NCBI RefSeq assembly: GCF_020509005.1
Contig: NC_063018.1
Coordinates: 2,046,001-2,110,000, forward strand
From: Fulvia fulva
Taxonomy: Eukaryota > Ascomycota > Dothideomycetes > Mycosphaerellales > Mycosphaerellaceae
Length of the DNA stretch: 64,000 nt
Direction of reading: 5' to 3'
The notes beneath the pieces are model-generated. The model had not been told where the DNA came from. It did no database searches and was given only the letters and a program-made list of their open reading frames with translations. The position numbers and the translations under genes were made by a program. This document shows positions 1 through 11,498 of the stretch, in pieces. How positions within the stretch are numbered: the stretch's first letter is position 1; every line of letters starts with the position of its first letter.

Positions 1-2064
1 GCGCCTAGGTCGGCATTGTACGCTATTCGTACTCGTACTATAATACCTTTAGGTTGCTCCTTATTATCAAACCCCTTAAAGTCTAATTCGGGTGAGCCGT
101 CGGTCGTTACTAAGCCCTCTTTATCGTCGTTTAAGTCCTTAGTGTCCGAGGCGTATTCTTTAGGCTCGGATTTATTGTTACTCTCGTTAAGGTAGGTAGG
201 AGCGAGTACGAGAGTAGTAAAGGAAGCGGCGAGTATAGGCTAGCCGTTCGATAGGTACTCTCGAAGCTCGGAAGAGAGGTTATACTCTTTAATAACTTGT
301 TGCTCTACGATTTGCTAGCCCCCTCTTCGATCAACTAGAGAGTTACTAGGGCGGCGGGTAAGGGCGTCGGCTATCGAGTTGGCCTTACCGGGCGTATACG
401 AGATTATAAAGTTGAACCGGGAGAGGAACTCGCTCTAGCGGGCCTAGCGACAATTAAGTAGCTTACTCTTTATAAAGTAGACGAGGTTCTTATAGTCGGA
501 GCTTACTTAGACGGGTATAGTAGAGCCTTTAAGCTCGGGGCGCTACTCTTTAAAAGCTTTAATAATAGCGAGAAGCTCCTTATCGTAGATCTCGTAGTTA
601 TACTCCGTAGCGGTCATCTTCTTAGAGAGGAAGGCGATAGGTAACTAGGGAGATCTAGGCGAGCGGCGTTATAGTAGGACACCGCCTACTACGCCGTCGG
701 ATACGTTAGTCTCTATACGGATCTCTAGTTCGAAATCGAAGTGCTATAGAAGCGGGTTCTTAATAAACTTCGCTTTAAGCAAGTTAAAAGCCTCCTAGCA
801 TTCGTCGGTCTAGGCAAACTTCTTACCCTTACGCGTAAGCTTCGTTAAAGGGCGTACTACGCCCGAGAATACGTAGATAAAGCGGCGGTAGAAGTTAGTA
901 AAGCCTAGGAAACCCTAGACCTCTTTAACGTTCGTAGGAGTATCCTATTCGACGATAGCGTCGATCTTCTCTTAGTCTATCTTAATACCGTCTACGGTAA
1001 TAATTAAACTAAGGAACTTGACTTCGGTCTTCTTAAACTCGTACTTATCGATATCGAGCTATAAGCCGGCGTCTACGAGCTTCTAAAGGACCTTATAGAC
1101 GTACTCGCGGTGCTCCTCCTTAGTCTCGCTATAGACTAGGATGTCGTCGATGTAGGTAGTATAGAACTGATCGAGGAACTCCTAAAGGATGTCGTTAATA
1201 AAGTTCTAGAAGGTACTAGGCCCGTTACAAACGCCGAAGGGTATAACGAGCGACTCGAATAGCCCGTAGCGAGTACGGAAGGCTATAAGATACTCGTGTC
1301 CTTCTACTATTCGTAACTTGTTAAACGTAGCGATAATATCGAGCTTAGTGAAGTACTTGGCCTTAGAGAGGCGCTCGAGCGTCTACTAAATCAACGGTAT
1401 TAGGTAGCGGTTCTTCTTTATAATAGCGTTTAAGCCTCGGTAGTCTACGTAGAAGCGTAGGCTACCGCCGGGCTTCTTAACGAATATAACGGGACTACTA
1501 GCGCTAGAACGGCTCGCTCGAATAAACCCCTTCTTTAGGTTCTCTTCGAGGTATCTCTTAAGGACGATAAGCTCTTCTCGGGACATAGAATATAGCGGTC
1601 CGAACGGTGTCTCTATACCTTCTTCTAGCTTAATCTTATAGTCGTAAGGGCGATAAGGAGGCAGCTCGTCTACGGCTTTAGTATTGAATACGTAGAGGAT
1701 ATAGTATGCCTAAGGAGGGACCTTCGTAGTAGGGTCGGTAGGTATACGCTTCTTATCGAGCTTCTCGAGGGCGATGTCGATATCGCGGAGAGAGGCGGTA
1801 AAGACTTAAGCTTTAGGCTACTTAGTAGTAGTAGTTAAGGTAGCGGCGTTTACCTAGAAGATCTTAGTATACTTAGGACCGCGCTAAGGCGGCGGAGAAG
1901 GCGGAGGTACCGGAGGAACTTCTAGAGGGAAGCTAATAGTAAGGGAAGTCTAGTCGATAATAGGTCGGTATCGTCTAAACTAGGGGAGGCCGAGGATAAA
2001 CTTCTAATACGGTAGGGACGTAAGGAAGCTAGTGATCGACATACGCTTACCTCCGAGGGTAATT
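1..2064 (-). mobile_element. RIP-degraded Ty3/gypsy retrotransposon, pol part
   Basis: Read on the minus strand this is the pol region of a Ty3/gypsy LTR retrotransposon. Around 1,480-1,586 it encodes the RT segment [19 protein letters not shown], around 1,130-1,175 the catalytic YIDDILVYS motif, and around 330-460 the end of RNase H with ISYTPGKANSIADALTR. TAG codons interrupt it wherever CAG or TGG would be expected, and CA/TG dinucleotides are scarce, as RIP produces. Integrase and the 3' LTR must lie left of the window. The same element continues at 5,090 on the other side of an inserted LINE. It is non-functional. Confidence 0.85.
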
Positions 2065-2076
2065 GACGTGTATATA
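2065..2076. repeat. Target-site duplication, left copy (LINE A1)
   Basis: GACGTGTATATA occurs here and again at 5078-5089, flanking the 3.0-kb LINE copy exactly. It is the target-site duplication of that insertion into the gypsy relic. Its last bases may partly overlap the TATC-type tail of the LINE. Confidence 0.85.
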
Positions 2077-2270
2077 GATAGATAGATATTTCATTAAGCT
2101 GTTGTAGTGCCCTTTGGCCTATGCAGCTATGCTATCTTGTTTTTGTATATATAGAGGGGAAACCGTGTTGGTGAAAACCCCTCCTCCTTCCCGCCTGTCT
2201 TTTCCTCCTCGTTGTCGTCTTAAATTTCCCTTGTTAGGGGTACGCTAGTGTCATGGGCCTGCCCTGATGA

Positions 2271-3999
2271 CTACCCTATCTGCAACCCCCCTCGCTTCCG
2301 CCTCTTGTCTATCCACTCCTCCGTCTCGCTCGCGAGGCTAAACTGCTGGAGGTATCCCTGCTGTAGTATCCACCGAGAGATTCGGCGAATGTTGCCTTTG
2401 TCCCTAATAATTGACTTGTAGTCTCTCCTTCCCGCTTGGTGCCTCCAATTTCCCCTGCCTCTCGCCCACTGCGGGCATCGTAGTAGCATATGTTCTGGGT
2501 TTTGCGATGGGTAGCCACACTGGCAGGCTGGGCTATAGATGTCTAGTGCGCGTCTTCTGAACAGGTAGGCCCTTAATCCAATGTGTTCGGACCTGATTTG
2601 GATCGCTATGCTTGCTTCGGCCCTTGTCAGGTCCCTATATAGCTGGTAATTGTGTCTCTGGAAGGCTCGGAGCGCTATCGGGCCTGTTGTCTTAGGGGGC
2701 TTCCTTTTCCAGTCCTGCTCCCATAGGCAGCTCGCTATCTGTTCCGCTAGGTTTTGGGTCTTAGCCTTGCTCCCGCCGGCCTGGCGAGTCCTACGCTCCT
2801 CCTCCTTTCGTGCTAGCCATTCGGTGCTTGTCTGTACGGCCGTAAAGGTCGTAAGGTCATCCTCTTTTTGGCTTGTCCTATATCCTGCCCCTCTCCGGTA
2901 GCGGCTTTCTATCTTATTCTTTGCCTCCTGGATCGTGGTTTGTGCTAGGTAACCTGTCGTCTTTGCCGCGTATTGAATTCTCATTCCCCGGATGTACTGG
3001 CCGATTGGTGGTATTCCTGTCTCCATTTCTACCGTGCTTGTTGACGTTGTCTTGTATGCGCCTAGTACCCTACGTAGGTTGCCTGCCTGTGTCCTGTTTA
3101 GGGGTTGCTCTATCCGTTTCGGGATCGGCTTGCCTGCGCCTCCTGTTCCCCAAATCTGTGCCCCGTACAACATAGCTGGTCTGACGATCGCCTTATACAT
3201 TACTCTTGCCTTGTCGAATGTTGCTCCCCATGTAGATGCCGTAAGCCTCTTTATCGAGGCTTCATTGACTTGCGCTCGACTCTGGGCTTTCTTAATCTGT
3301 ACATTCCAGCTTAGCTTCGGGTCGAGCCAGATCCCTAGTACTCGTAGCTCCGCTGATGGCTTGGTCTCGTAGCCTTGGATTCTTACCGCCGCCTTCATAT
3401 TATGGTGTGTTCTCGCTTTACTGAAGTGTATAAGTTGGTACTTTTCAGGGGCGAACCGGGCACCATGCTTCTTTGCCCACTCCTCGCATTTCTTGTGCCT
3501 ATCTTCAAGGAGGCGACAGTTCTCTTCTGTCGAGTCTGACCAGGCTAGGATGTTTGTATCGTCTACGAACCCCGATGCTGAGGTTTGCGGAGAGGTGAGT
3601 AGGGGGATTAGATCCGACATAAATATTAGAAACAGGATAGGGGAGAGAGTAGATCCCTGAGGTATTCCAGTCTCTGCCTTCACCGGGTCGGACGTGTACC
3701 TTCCTAGGACTAGGTATGTCGTCCGTTCCTGGAGAAAGGAGAAGACGAACGACGTTGCCCACTGGGGGATGCCTTTCTGCTGTAGGATATGTATTAGCCT
3801 TTGGTGTGAGACGTTGTCGAAGGCCCCTGCGATGTCGAGGGATAGTAAGGACGCCGCTCGGTTCCTGCCGTAGTGCCAGAGGGTCTGGATTTGCTCCGTA
3901 ATTAGCTCCATTGCTGTTAGTGTCGATCGCTGGCTTCTTCCCCCCATCTGTGTTGCTGGGAGTACGTGGTTGTCCTCGGCAAGCTGCGTAAGTCTCTGG
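2271..3999 (-). pseudogene. LINE A1 ORF2 remnant (RT C-terminal part)
   Basis: This is the open remnant of LINE ORF2. It starts inside the reverse-transcriptase domain and keeps the GIPQGSTLSPILF and GFVDDTNILAW motifs and the C-terminal CQC...H...C zinc-knuckle-like motif. In the part that survives, the only amino-acid difference from copy A2 that I noticed is one Thr/Ala exchange. The N-terminal half, with the endonuclease and the first RT motifs, is lost in the internal deletion. What precedes the junction is 5' UTR sequence, so no functional start exists. Confidence 0.9.
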
Positions 4000-4691
4000 C
4001 AAGGAAGGAATCGTATTTAGCAAGCTAGCTACGAGATAAGGTGACAAGTCTTAACCGCGCTTTCCCACTCATCTAGCACCACCGTGTAGCCTCGTTTCGA
4101 GAGGTTAGCCCGGAGCAAAAGCTTCCCTCTACGCCCTCCCTCCCTGTTTGCTCCTTAAGCCAATATCCACCTCCATAGGCCTGAGCCCTTTAGTGCTCTC
4201 TATTGACCGACATGCGCATCCGTCCTCTCGGGCTGTACAGACAGTGTCAGCCGTCGCTGCCAGTGTACACCACGCCCCAGGTTTTGACGCCCTTCGCGTT
4301 ACCGCAGCCTATCTCTAGAAAGCGGCCGTCCATGCCTCGCAGGTCTGCTCGGGGCACACACCACGCCGGGCAGCGTACTCCTTGCGTTTCCACCTACTAA
4401 CCAATATGAAGTTCCTTATCACCCTGCCCTCGATCCTCCCCGATCACAGAACTAATCCACTTGCATTGTACGTCTTTTCCCCGTCCTAACAGCCGTCTTT
4501 TCCTTGCTCAGGCTATCGTCTTTTCCTCGTCGCAATCTACCATGTCAGACTAGGTGCGTCGTGTAGCGGGACAGGCAGTGCCTCAGGCAAAACCCTCGTT
4601 CCCATACCGGGTGTTCAACAGGCCCTTACAGGCTTCGTCGCGTGTCCACCTACCCACCGCATTGCCCGCTGGCAAACACCAGATTGTTTCG

Positions 4692-4772
4692 TAGTCCGCT
4701 CGACGCCGTTGCATAGTCCGCTCAGTTGTTGTTCTGTAGTCCGCTCGTCCAATGTTCGTCGCTTAGCCCGCT
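4692..4772 (-). repeat. Direct repeats in LINE A1 5' UTR
   Basis: TAGTCCGCTC (plus strand) is found at 4692, 4714 and 4737, with a variant TAGCCCGCTC at 4763, spaced 22-26 bp apart. The same array sits in copy A2 at 20,461-20,541. It lies in the 5' UTR, where LINEs carry their internal promoter, so it may be a protein-binding or promoter array; this is inference. Confidence 0.6.
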
Positions 4773-5077
4773 CGGTTTGCGGTCTCCGGAGGTGAAAATT
4801 CTGCACTCATACCAGAGGTGTCCTGTCGAGCGTATAGGCCACGGTTCCGCGCCCTTCTTACACGTAGAAAGAAGAGGGACTCGCTCCCGACACGAGTACA
4901 CGCTCGTCGGATGGTTTTCATACCCGTTTTGCTGGTAGTCCTCTGTTCGCCGCGGCTTCGCCTACGCTACGCGCCCGTCGCGCCCACGACGCTCCAGCGT
5001 GAGAATACTTGGCTCTCTCGTAGCTAGACGAGAGGTTCGTAGCCGACACCACGTACAGGTGATTCTCGTCGTCGACC

Positions 5078-5089
5078 GACGTGTATATA
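5078..5089. repeat. Target-site duplication, right copy (LINE A1)
   Basis: This is the second copy of GACGTGTATATA, directly after the 5' end of LINE A1. The gypsy relic resumes immediately after it. Confidence 0.85.
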
Positions 5090-6740
5090 ACATAAGTAAT
5101 CTTACTAGTAGTAGTCTCCGTACCGTTAAAGAGTTTAAGGGTACGAGGGTACTTTAGTTCCTAGGGTTCGAGGTTAAGAGAGGTCGCGAGTTTATAGTCT
5201 ATAAAAGACTCGCCTAGTGCGCTAGTATCTATAAGAGTGAGATTGGAAGAAGAGAGTTTCTTTAAGCCGATATTTATATTCGTAACGAACGGTTTATAAG
5301 CGTAGTCCTTACCCGTCTCGTCGTATAGGTCTAGCTATACTATATTGATCCTTAACTTCCTTCTCCTCTTTACTTTCGGTAAACGTTATTCTTAGTCTTT
5401 ATCGCGTCGATAAGGAAGACCTAGGCTTTTTCCTACTTAGCGGGAGTAGTAGGAGTAGGCTCGATAGCGCTAATAGCGCCGCGAACCGGGTTACGGGCGT
5501 TACGGGTAGCGAGCTACGGATAGTTAGCTACGATATAGCCTAGACCGCCGTAGTTAGTAAAGAGTCCGGCCTAGCGACGGCGAAGCTTCTCTTCGGGAGT
5601 AAGCTTACCGTTAACGAGGCCCTAGACTCGAGGGACGGCGGCACTAGCGCTAAGATCTATAGCGTTACCTATAGAGACGGGAGGGAGAGCCGTAGGAGCG
5701 GCGGCGCCTAGTAGAGTAGCGAAGTGGCTTCCGGGACTACGAGGCTAACGACCTTAAGAACGGGAAGCGAGGAGAGAGGCGGTATGTTTTATATTAGAGT
5801 CGAGGCGCTAGTAGGTCTCGACGAGCTTATAGAAGCTTATAGTACCGACGTCCTTATCCTCGAGGGCTCGAAGAAGCTCTACTAACAAACCACGGCGGAG
5901 AGTGCTCTTCTTAGTCTCTTCGTTATAGCCGGTAAACCCGATATCGCGGTTAAAGGCCGCGAGGTACTCGGCGAAGCTCTTGTTCTTCTAGAGGAGGTTA
6001 TAGATAGCGTTCTAGGCGGTAGCTCTACGGTCTAGATCACTAAAGGTAGTACGGAGGTCCTATATTAAGGTGAGGACGTCCGGGTAGCCGATAGTCTACG
6101 TAGCGTTATCGATATAGTGTTATACCTAAGCCGCGGCGTCTCCCCGAAGGAGGGAGAAGACGTACGTGACTTTGTCCTTCTCTTACGGAAAGTGGTCGGT
6201 ATTAGCTAATAGCTTAATAGTGAGCTATGTCTTAAATACCTTAAACTTGCTCTTATTACCGTCGAACTCGTCTAGGTCGTTAACCTTCTTAGAGAAGTAC
6301 TAGCGGCGGTTATCGTCGGCGTACGGGGCGAGGTTCTAGAAGGTGTTTATAATACCTTAAAGGTATGTTGCTTAGTTGTTCGCTTACTCGACCTACTAGG
6401 CGGTCTCGCGGAAAGAGGAGACGGTACGGTTAATAAGAGCGTAGGCGGTGTCGGGGTTAGCGTTTGTCTAGGTACCGAAGGTAGCGGCGTTCGAGAAGGG
6501 GATGTTAGTCTACTCGCTAAAGTAGAATAGAGTGTCCTAGTTGTCGAGGTTGACACCTCTATCGGTAGCGTGGTCACCTATAAGGATAACTCGAGTAGTT
6601 AACGGTTTGTTAGTCTTTCGTAATATTAGGGCGAGAGCCTAGCCTATAAGATATAAGGGTAAAAGCGAGAATATAGGTACGAAGTGTAGATACAAAAGGG
6701 TATAGTATGATTACTACACAAAACGAAAGACGAAGAAAGT
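5090..6740 (-). mobile_element. RIP-degraded Ty3/gypsy retrotransposon, gag part
   Basis: This is the continuation of the gypsy element at 1-2064. On the minus strand, about 5,880-6,290 translates to a Gag capsid domain (for example KKVNDLDEFDGNKSKFKVF and later VTYVFSLLRGDAA), with TAG codons at former CAG/TGG positions. The segment next to the LINE (about 5,100-5,500) should hold the protease and Gag C-terminus, but is too degraded to assign in detail. The end towards 6,740 probably enters the 5' untranslated region or LTR; I could not find an LTR boundary. Confidence 0.75.
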
Positions 6741-7039
6741 AAGAGAGGCCTAGGGAAGGCTAGATATTTATACCCGACCCTCGCGAGTACGTATCCCCGT
6801 ATTAATAGGGCTAACCCGTACGAAGCCGCGCTTAGTAGCTTTACTCAAAACCTTATTCTAACCTGCCCTACGTTCCGAGTCTTCTACGTGCTTCTTCTAG
6901 GGTCTAGCGTAGTCGCGGGTACTCGCGGGAGTACCGTAAGTTATATAGTTACGAGCCGAAGTGAATCTATTAAGGTTTAGTAGAGGGGTAAATTTAGAGG
7001 GCTAGGTCCCGTAGTGAATATTACGGGGTATATAATTCT

Positions 7040-10000
7040 TGGCGCTTATACACTAAGCTAGACTATTACTTCTTAACGACTTCTAAGTACTCTAAGGCTC
7101 TTCTGTCCCTACCTTCTATACACTCTATAGGGAGACCATAACATACGTCTACTATACCCTACACCCTAGTTGTTCTACCTCTCTTTCTATAGTTACTCTA
7201 TAAACGACTTCTTACCTTCCTATCGTATTACTAGCTATTCGTCCCTTACCTAATAGTTCGGCTCGTTTCCGGGTCGAATGCCCTTATACGCTAGTACTAA
7301 TTCGCGGGCCCTTACGACTATACTAGCGATGACCTTCTATACTAGGTACTATACCGACTTGCCTAAGTAGGAGGTCCGTAGTCCCTAGATATATAGGTCG
7401 ATCGGCGGTATAGCGGTCTCGTACTTAAGCATCCTTATTAGTGTCGACTTATATGCCCCGGTGACCTTCCTTAGGCATTAGTTTTAGATCTTCGCTAGCG
7501 GCGCGATAAGTCCCTTCGATAGGTAGGCCCTCTTGCCTAAGGACTATACTTAGCTACTATAGGTAAGGACTGGCCGTATAGTAGCCGTATATAGAAGTCG
7601 TAACTACCGGAAGTCCGCCCCCTATATAGACGTAGTAAGCCTCTAGTATAATACTATATTCTATTTAGCTTTCCGTAATATTGCCTATACGTACTTCCTC
7701 TACCGTAGCGCCGGGTCTACCTATAGTCCGAGGATCCTAAGCTAACTTACCGGGTTAGTCGTATACCCCTATATCTAGATAGAAGCTTATATATTATAGA
7801 ATTGTGGCCGGCGCGTAAAGTGTATTAGATTGTACTTTTCTAGGGCAAACCGAGCCCCGTGCCTCCTAGCCTAGTCCTCGTAGATCTTATACTTCTCTTC
7901 TAGTAGCCTATAGTTCTCCTTAGTCGAGGAAGACTACGCTAGGATGTTCGTATCGTCTACGAAGCCGCTCGTAGCGGTGTTCTAGGATTCTAGGGCTAGG
8001 AGTAGCGTCGCTATAAAGAAGAGGAATAGGATAGGTACTAGCGTTAAGCCTTACGGGATTCTAGTATAGACTGCTTAAAATAGGCTTCTATACTAGCCGA
8101 CTAGGATCGACGTACTACGGTTTTAGAGGTAGGACCGTACGAAGTTAATAAGCTACTTAGGGAGTCCTTCCGACCTTAGGATATAGAGTAGCCGCGGGTA
8201 TAACACGTAGTCGAAGGCTCCCGATATATCTAGGCTAAGTAAGGAAGCCACCTTGTCTCTATTCTTATACTAGATAGCCTTTACCTAAGAGGTGATAAGT
8301 TCTATCGCGGATAGCGTCGATCGCTATAGGCGCGTACCTATCTAGGTGTCCGGGAGTAGGGAGTATTCCTCTACTACCTCGGAGAGTCTCGTTATAACTA
8401 GCTTCTTAAGCGCCTTCCTAAGAGTGTTAAGGAGCGTAATTAGGCGGTACGACTTCACCTACGTATAGTCTTCCTTTTACGGCTTACGTAGGACTACTAT
8501 CGTCGATTGTTTAAATACTATCGGGTAGTATCCGGTCTATAGGTAGGCGTTAAAGATTGCTACGACTACTAGGGCTAGTTAATCTCTATACTTCTTTAGT
8601 AGCTCGTTTAGGATCCTATCCGGCCCGGGGCTTTCTTCGCCGGTAACTTCCTAAGTATAGCGGCAACTTCTCCCTCGGACACCTCCTATTAGACCGCGAT
8701 ACTAGGGGCTAGGGGAGTAGAGCTGTTTATATCGCTTAGATCAGCCTCGACTAGGGGCGGGAAGAACTTACTAGCTAGTAGACGCGCCTTAGCCTCGGGG
8801 TCGCTAACCGGGCTACTAGGCGATTATAGCGCTAGGATAGAGAAGGAGGGGCCCTATATAGGGTCCTATCGGGCCCATTTTACTAGCTTCTACATCCTCG
8901 CTAGCTTGCCGGCGATTTCTTCTACTATAGCCCTCTAGCCGACTACTTTCTCCCTCCGTATTATAGCTTTCTTTTGTTAGTATACCTCCCTATATACGTT
9001 CTAGGCCTCCTCGCTATAGCTACTCGTCTATACCCGGCGGGCTCTCCTAGCTTCTCTTACTACCGTAGTGTACTTCGGCGTCTAGTATAGTTTAGACTAT
9101 GTCGTTAGTTAGGTAAGCGGAACGTAAAGTAAGGTCGCTTTTCTTATTTCGTCTATTAACCCTTAGACTACCTCGTCTATCTCATCTTTACTATTATATT
9201 GCTACTACGCAATCTAGACTAGCCTCTCGGAGTTACCGAGGTACGCCTAGATATTAGCCTAGTAGGCCTTTCCCTAGTTTAGCTTAGGGGTTCTCGCTAG
9301 TATACGTTATATCTATATCGTAATAGAGGTCCTAACTAGTATATAGTCTAACGACGCCTCGAGTTTATATTCGATCCTATAGTAGGTTACTATATAGTAG
9401 TAGCTATCTAAGATCTAGGAGAGGTCGATCGTGCCTTAGAGTCCCCCTCTCTTCTAGGTGCCTAGGTCCTTCGGGGTATTAAGGGCAATTACGTTACTCG
9501 CTATTAAGTCGAGTACTTCGTCGGCTATAGGGTACGGCTATATAAGGCTTTCCTAGGAAGGGTAGTATATATTAAAGTCTCCTACTACGATATAGTACCC
9601 TTGTCTCTTAAGCGCACTGTCTAGGTATCTATAGACCCCTAGGTCGCGGCTAGACCTCGAGGCTAGCGGTTATATATATAGGTTGTGTATCTAGGTGCTA
9701 CCTACGTAGAGGGAGGTAATATCGCCCCCGCCTTCTTCGTCTACGTAGTATACTACCTCCTAGTCGGATTCTAGTATGTCCTTGCTAACATAGAAGCACG
9801 TACGGGGTCTACCGTCGCCTCGTAGGCATGTCGTATAGCCTAGTAACTTATAGGTCGTTAGTCTCTTATAGTACGGGTTAATCTATAGCTCCTAGATTAC
9901 TAGGACGTAGTAGATATACGGGTCCGCCTCGTGTAGGAAATGGTTCTAGACTATGTCCTTGCTATAGTTAACGTTATACTAGATAATACTAAGCGTATCG

Positions 10001-11330
10001 AGGCTAGTTATCGGTATCGACAATCATTTCCTCTATAGCGTCCTATATTCTACTACCTTATACGTCCTAGTCTACGCCTATCGGCTATATACTAAAGGGG
10101 AGCCGGGCCTAGTTAGATTCCCTCGCCGTAGCTAGTAGAGTACGTAGCCTCCCGTACGCCCTAGGTTACGTATCCTTTATATCGTTCTCGGCCCTAGGGC
10201 GCTTATATCCGACCGCCGCTAGCTAGTTCCGGTATAGGCTAGCCTCGCGGTCGCCGTAGAATCTTAGGGCGACGGTTCTATTTATAATTGCCTTGTTCTT
10301 CGCTAGTTTCCGCTATAGGCATTCCGCGCTATACGATAGGTAGTGCCCCGGACAGTTCGCGTACCGTCTCGTAGCCGATATATAGTCCCTAGACATATAG
10401 TCTCCTATATAGTTCGAGTAGGCCTACTTGTTTATATACGTATAGGTTTAGTGTCTATACTATTAGCATTTAAAGCATTAGAGGACACGAAAGGATAAGG
10501 AGTGCTTTTCTACTATCTTAAGGCTATATTACTAGATTAGGCCTTGTTCTATCGCTAGATCTACCGCTTTCGCGTCTTATAGCTATACTATTAGCGCCGA
10601 GGCCTTCTTACCTTCTAGCTATTTCCTATAGAGCCAAGTCGCCTTCTAGATTAGAGAGTTTAGGGTGACCGGGTTGTCCTCTTAGAGAGCACGTAGGTGA
10701 CCTTAGTTAGTTAGGTCGAACTCCTTAGGTATATCGTAGACTAGGATCGTAAATTACTTCGTTAAGACCTTCGCTAATACCGTAACCTTAGATACCTACT
10801 ATAGCTATACCTCTAGGTGCCTCCTAGTAGTAGTAGAGCTAGTATAGATCTATAGAGTGCCGTTAGACTATTAGTTCACTACGACTACCCCTAGTCAGTC
10901 AATTCGTTAGGCGAGCTCCTTATTCGATAGCTTCGTAACTTCGGCCTAGTCTTCCTTTACTACAATACGGATCGTAACTATATCGTACGTTAGGCGGGGG
11001 CCTAGTATCGATACCGCGACCGATGCCTAGCTATAGGGGTGTTAATTCCGGGTGGCCTTATTAATCGCCTAGGACGTCGTCCTTATTTCTTATTACCCTC
11101 GGTAATACGATAGTATAAGCGCCGTACGTAGCTAAGTGATCATTACCTATAGAGACCGGTATAGGAGCTAATTATTACTTTCTATACTTTTTACGTCCTC
11201 TATAAGTTACTACTAGTTGTCTTAGGGGAGCTTCGCCTATAGAGCCGTAGGCGCCGTTAGTACCGTAGCCTAGGCTACTATTACCTAGGAGTTGCCTAAT
11301 GTAGCTAGGCACCTCCGCGGCGTTTAGAGC
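7040..11330 (-). mobile_element. RIP-degraded LINE of a related family (relic C)
   Basis: On the minus strand this contains a heavily mutated two-ORF LINE. RT is recognisable at about 7,925-7,970 (GFVDDTNILA) and aligns loosely with the intact LINE, but differs enough to be a separate family. Upstream, about 10,310-10,500 carries CCHC zinc-knuckle remnants such as CPGHYLSYSAEC, expected for the gag-like ORF1. The stretch between (about 8,900-10,000) is where the endonuclease should be. Both ends are approximate and I saw no target-site duplication. The TAG-rich, CA-poor composition indicates RIP. Confidence 0.7.
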
Positions 11331-11498
11331 TAAAGAAATAGGGTGAAGAGAACTTCAAGCTATCTAGATTAAATGAGGTAGAACTCCCTTAATTCTAGGG
11401 GTAGTGGCCTACTTTATATATCGTTAGAATAGCCTTAATAAGAGCTTTCGACTATGTCGTATTTTAGGGCCACTTTTGTTAATAGTCGAGATCTTTTT
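11331..11498. other. Mutated spacer between LINE relics
   Basis: This is TA-rich, RIP-like sequence between the 5' end of relic C and the point where homology to the young LINE family begins. I could not assign it. Confidence 0.4.

Larger units (their letters stand above)
2077..5077 (-). mobile_element. LINE copy A1, internally deleted, not RIPped
   Basis: This is a non-LTR retrotransposon on the minus strand, flanked by a 12-bp target-site duplication. Its 3' end (left) is a short tetranucleotide tail (GATA on the plus strand). It is nearly identical to copy A2 at 14,693-20,846, with only a handful of transitions noticed over 3.0 kb. It lacks 3,154 bp, which correspond to A2 16,615-19,768. 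The junction at 3,998-3,999 has a GG microhomology. The deletion removes all of ORF1 plus the endonuclease and first part of the reverse transcriptase, so the copy cannot move on its own. Its 5' UTR (about 4,000-5,077) is complete. Confidence 0.92.
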
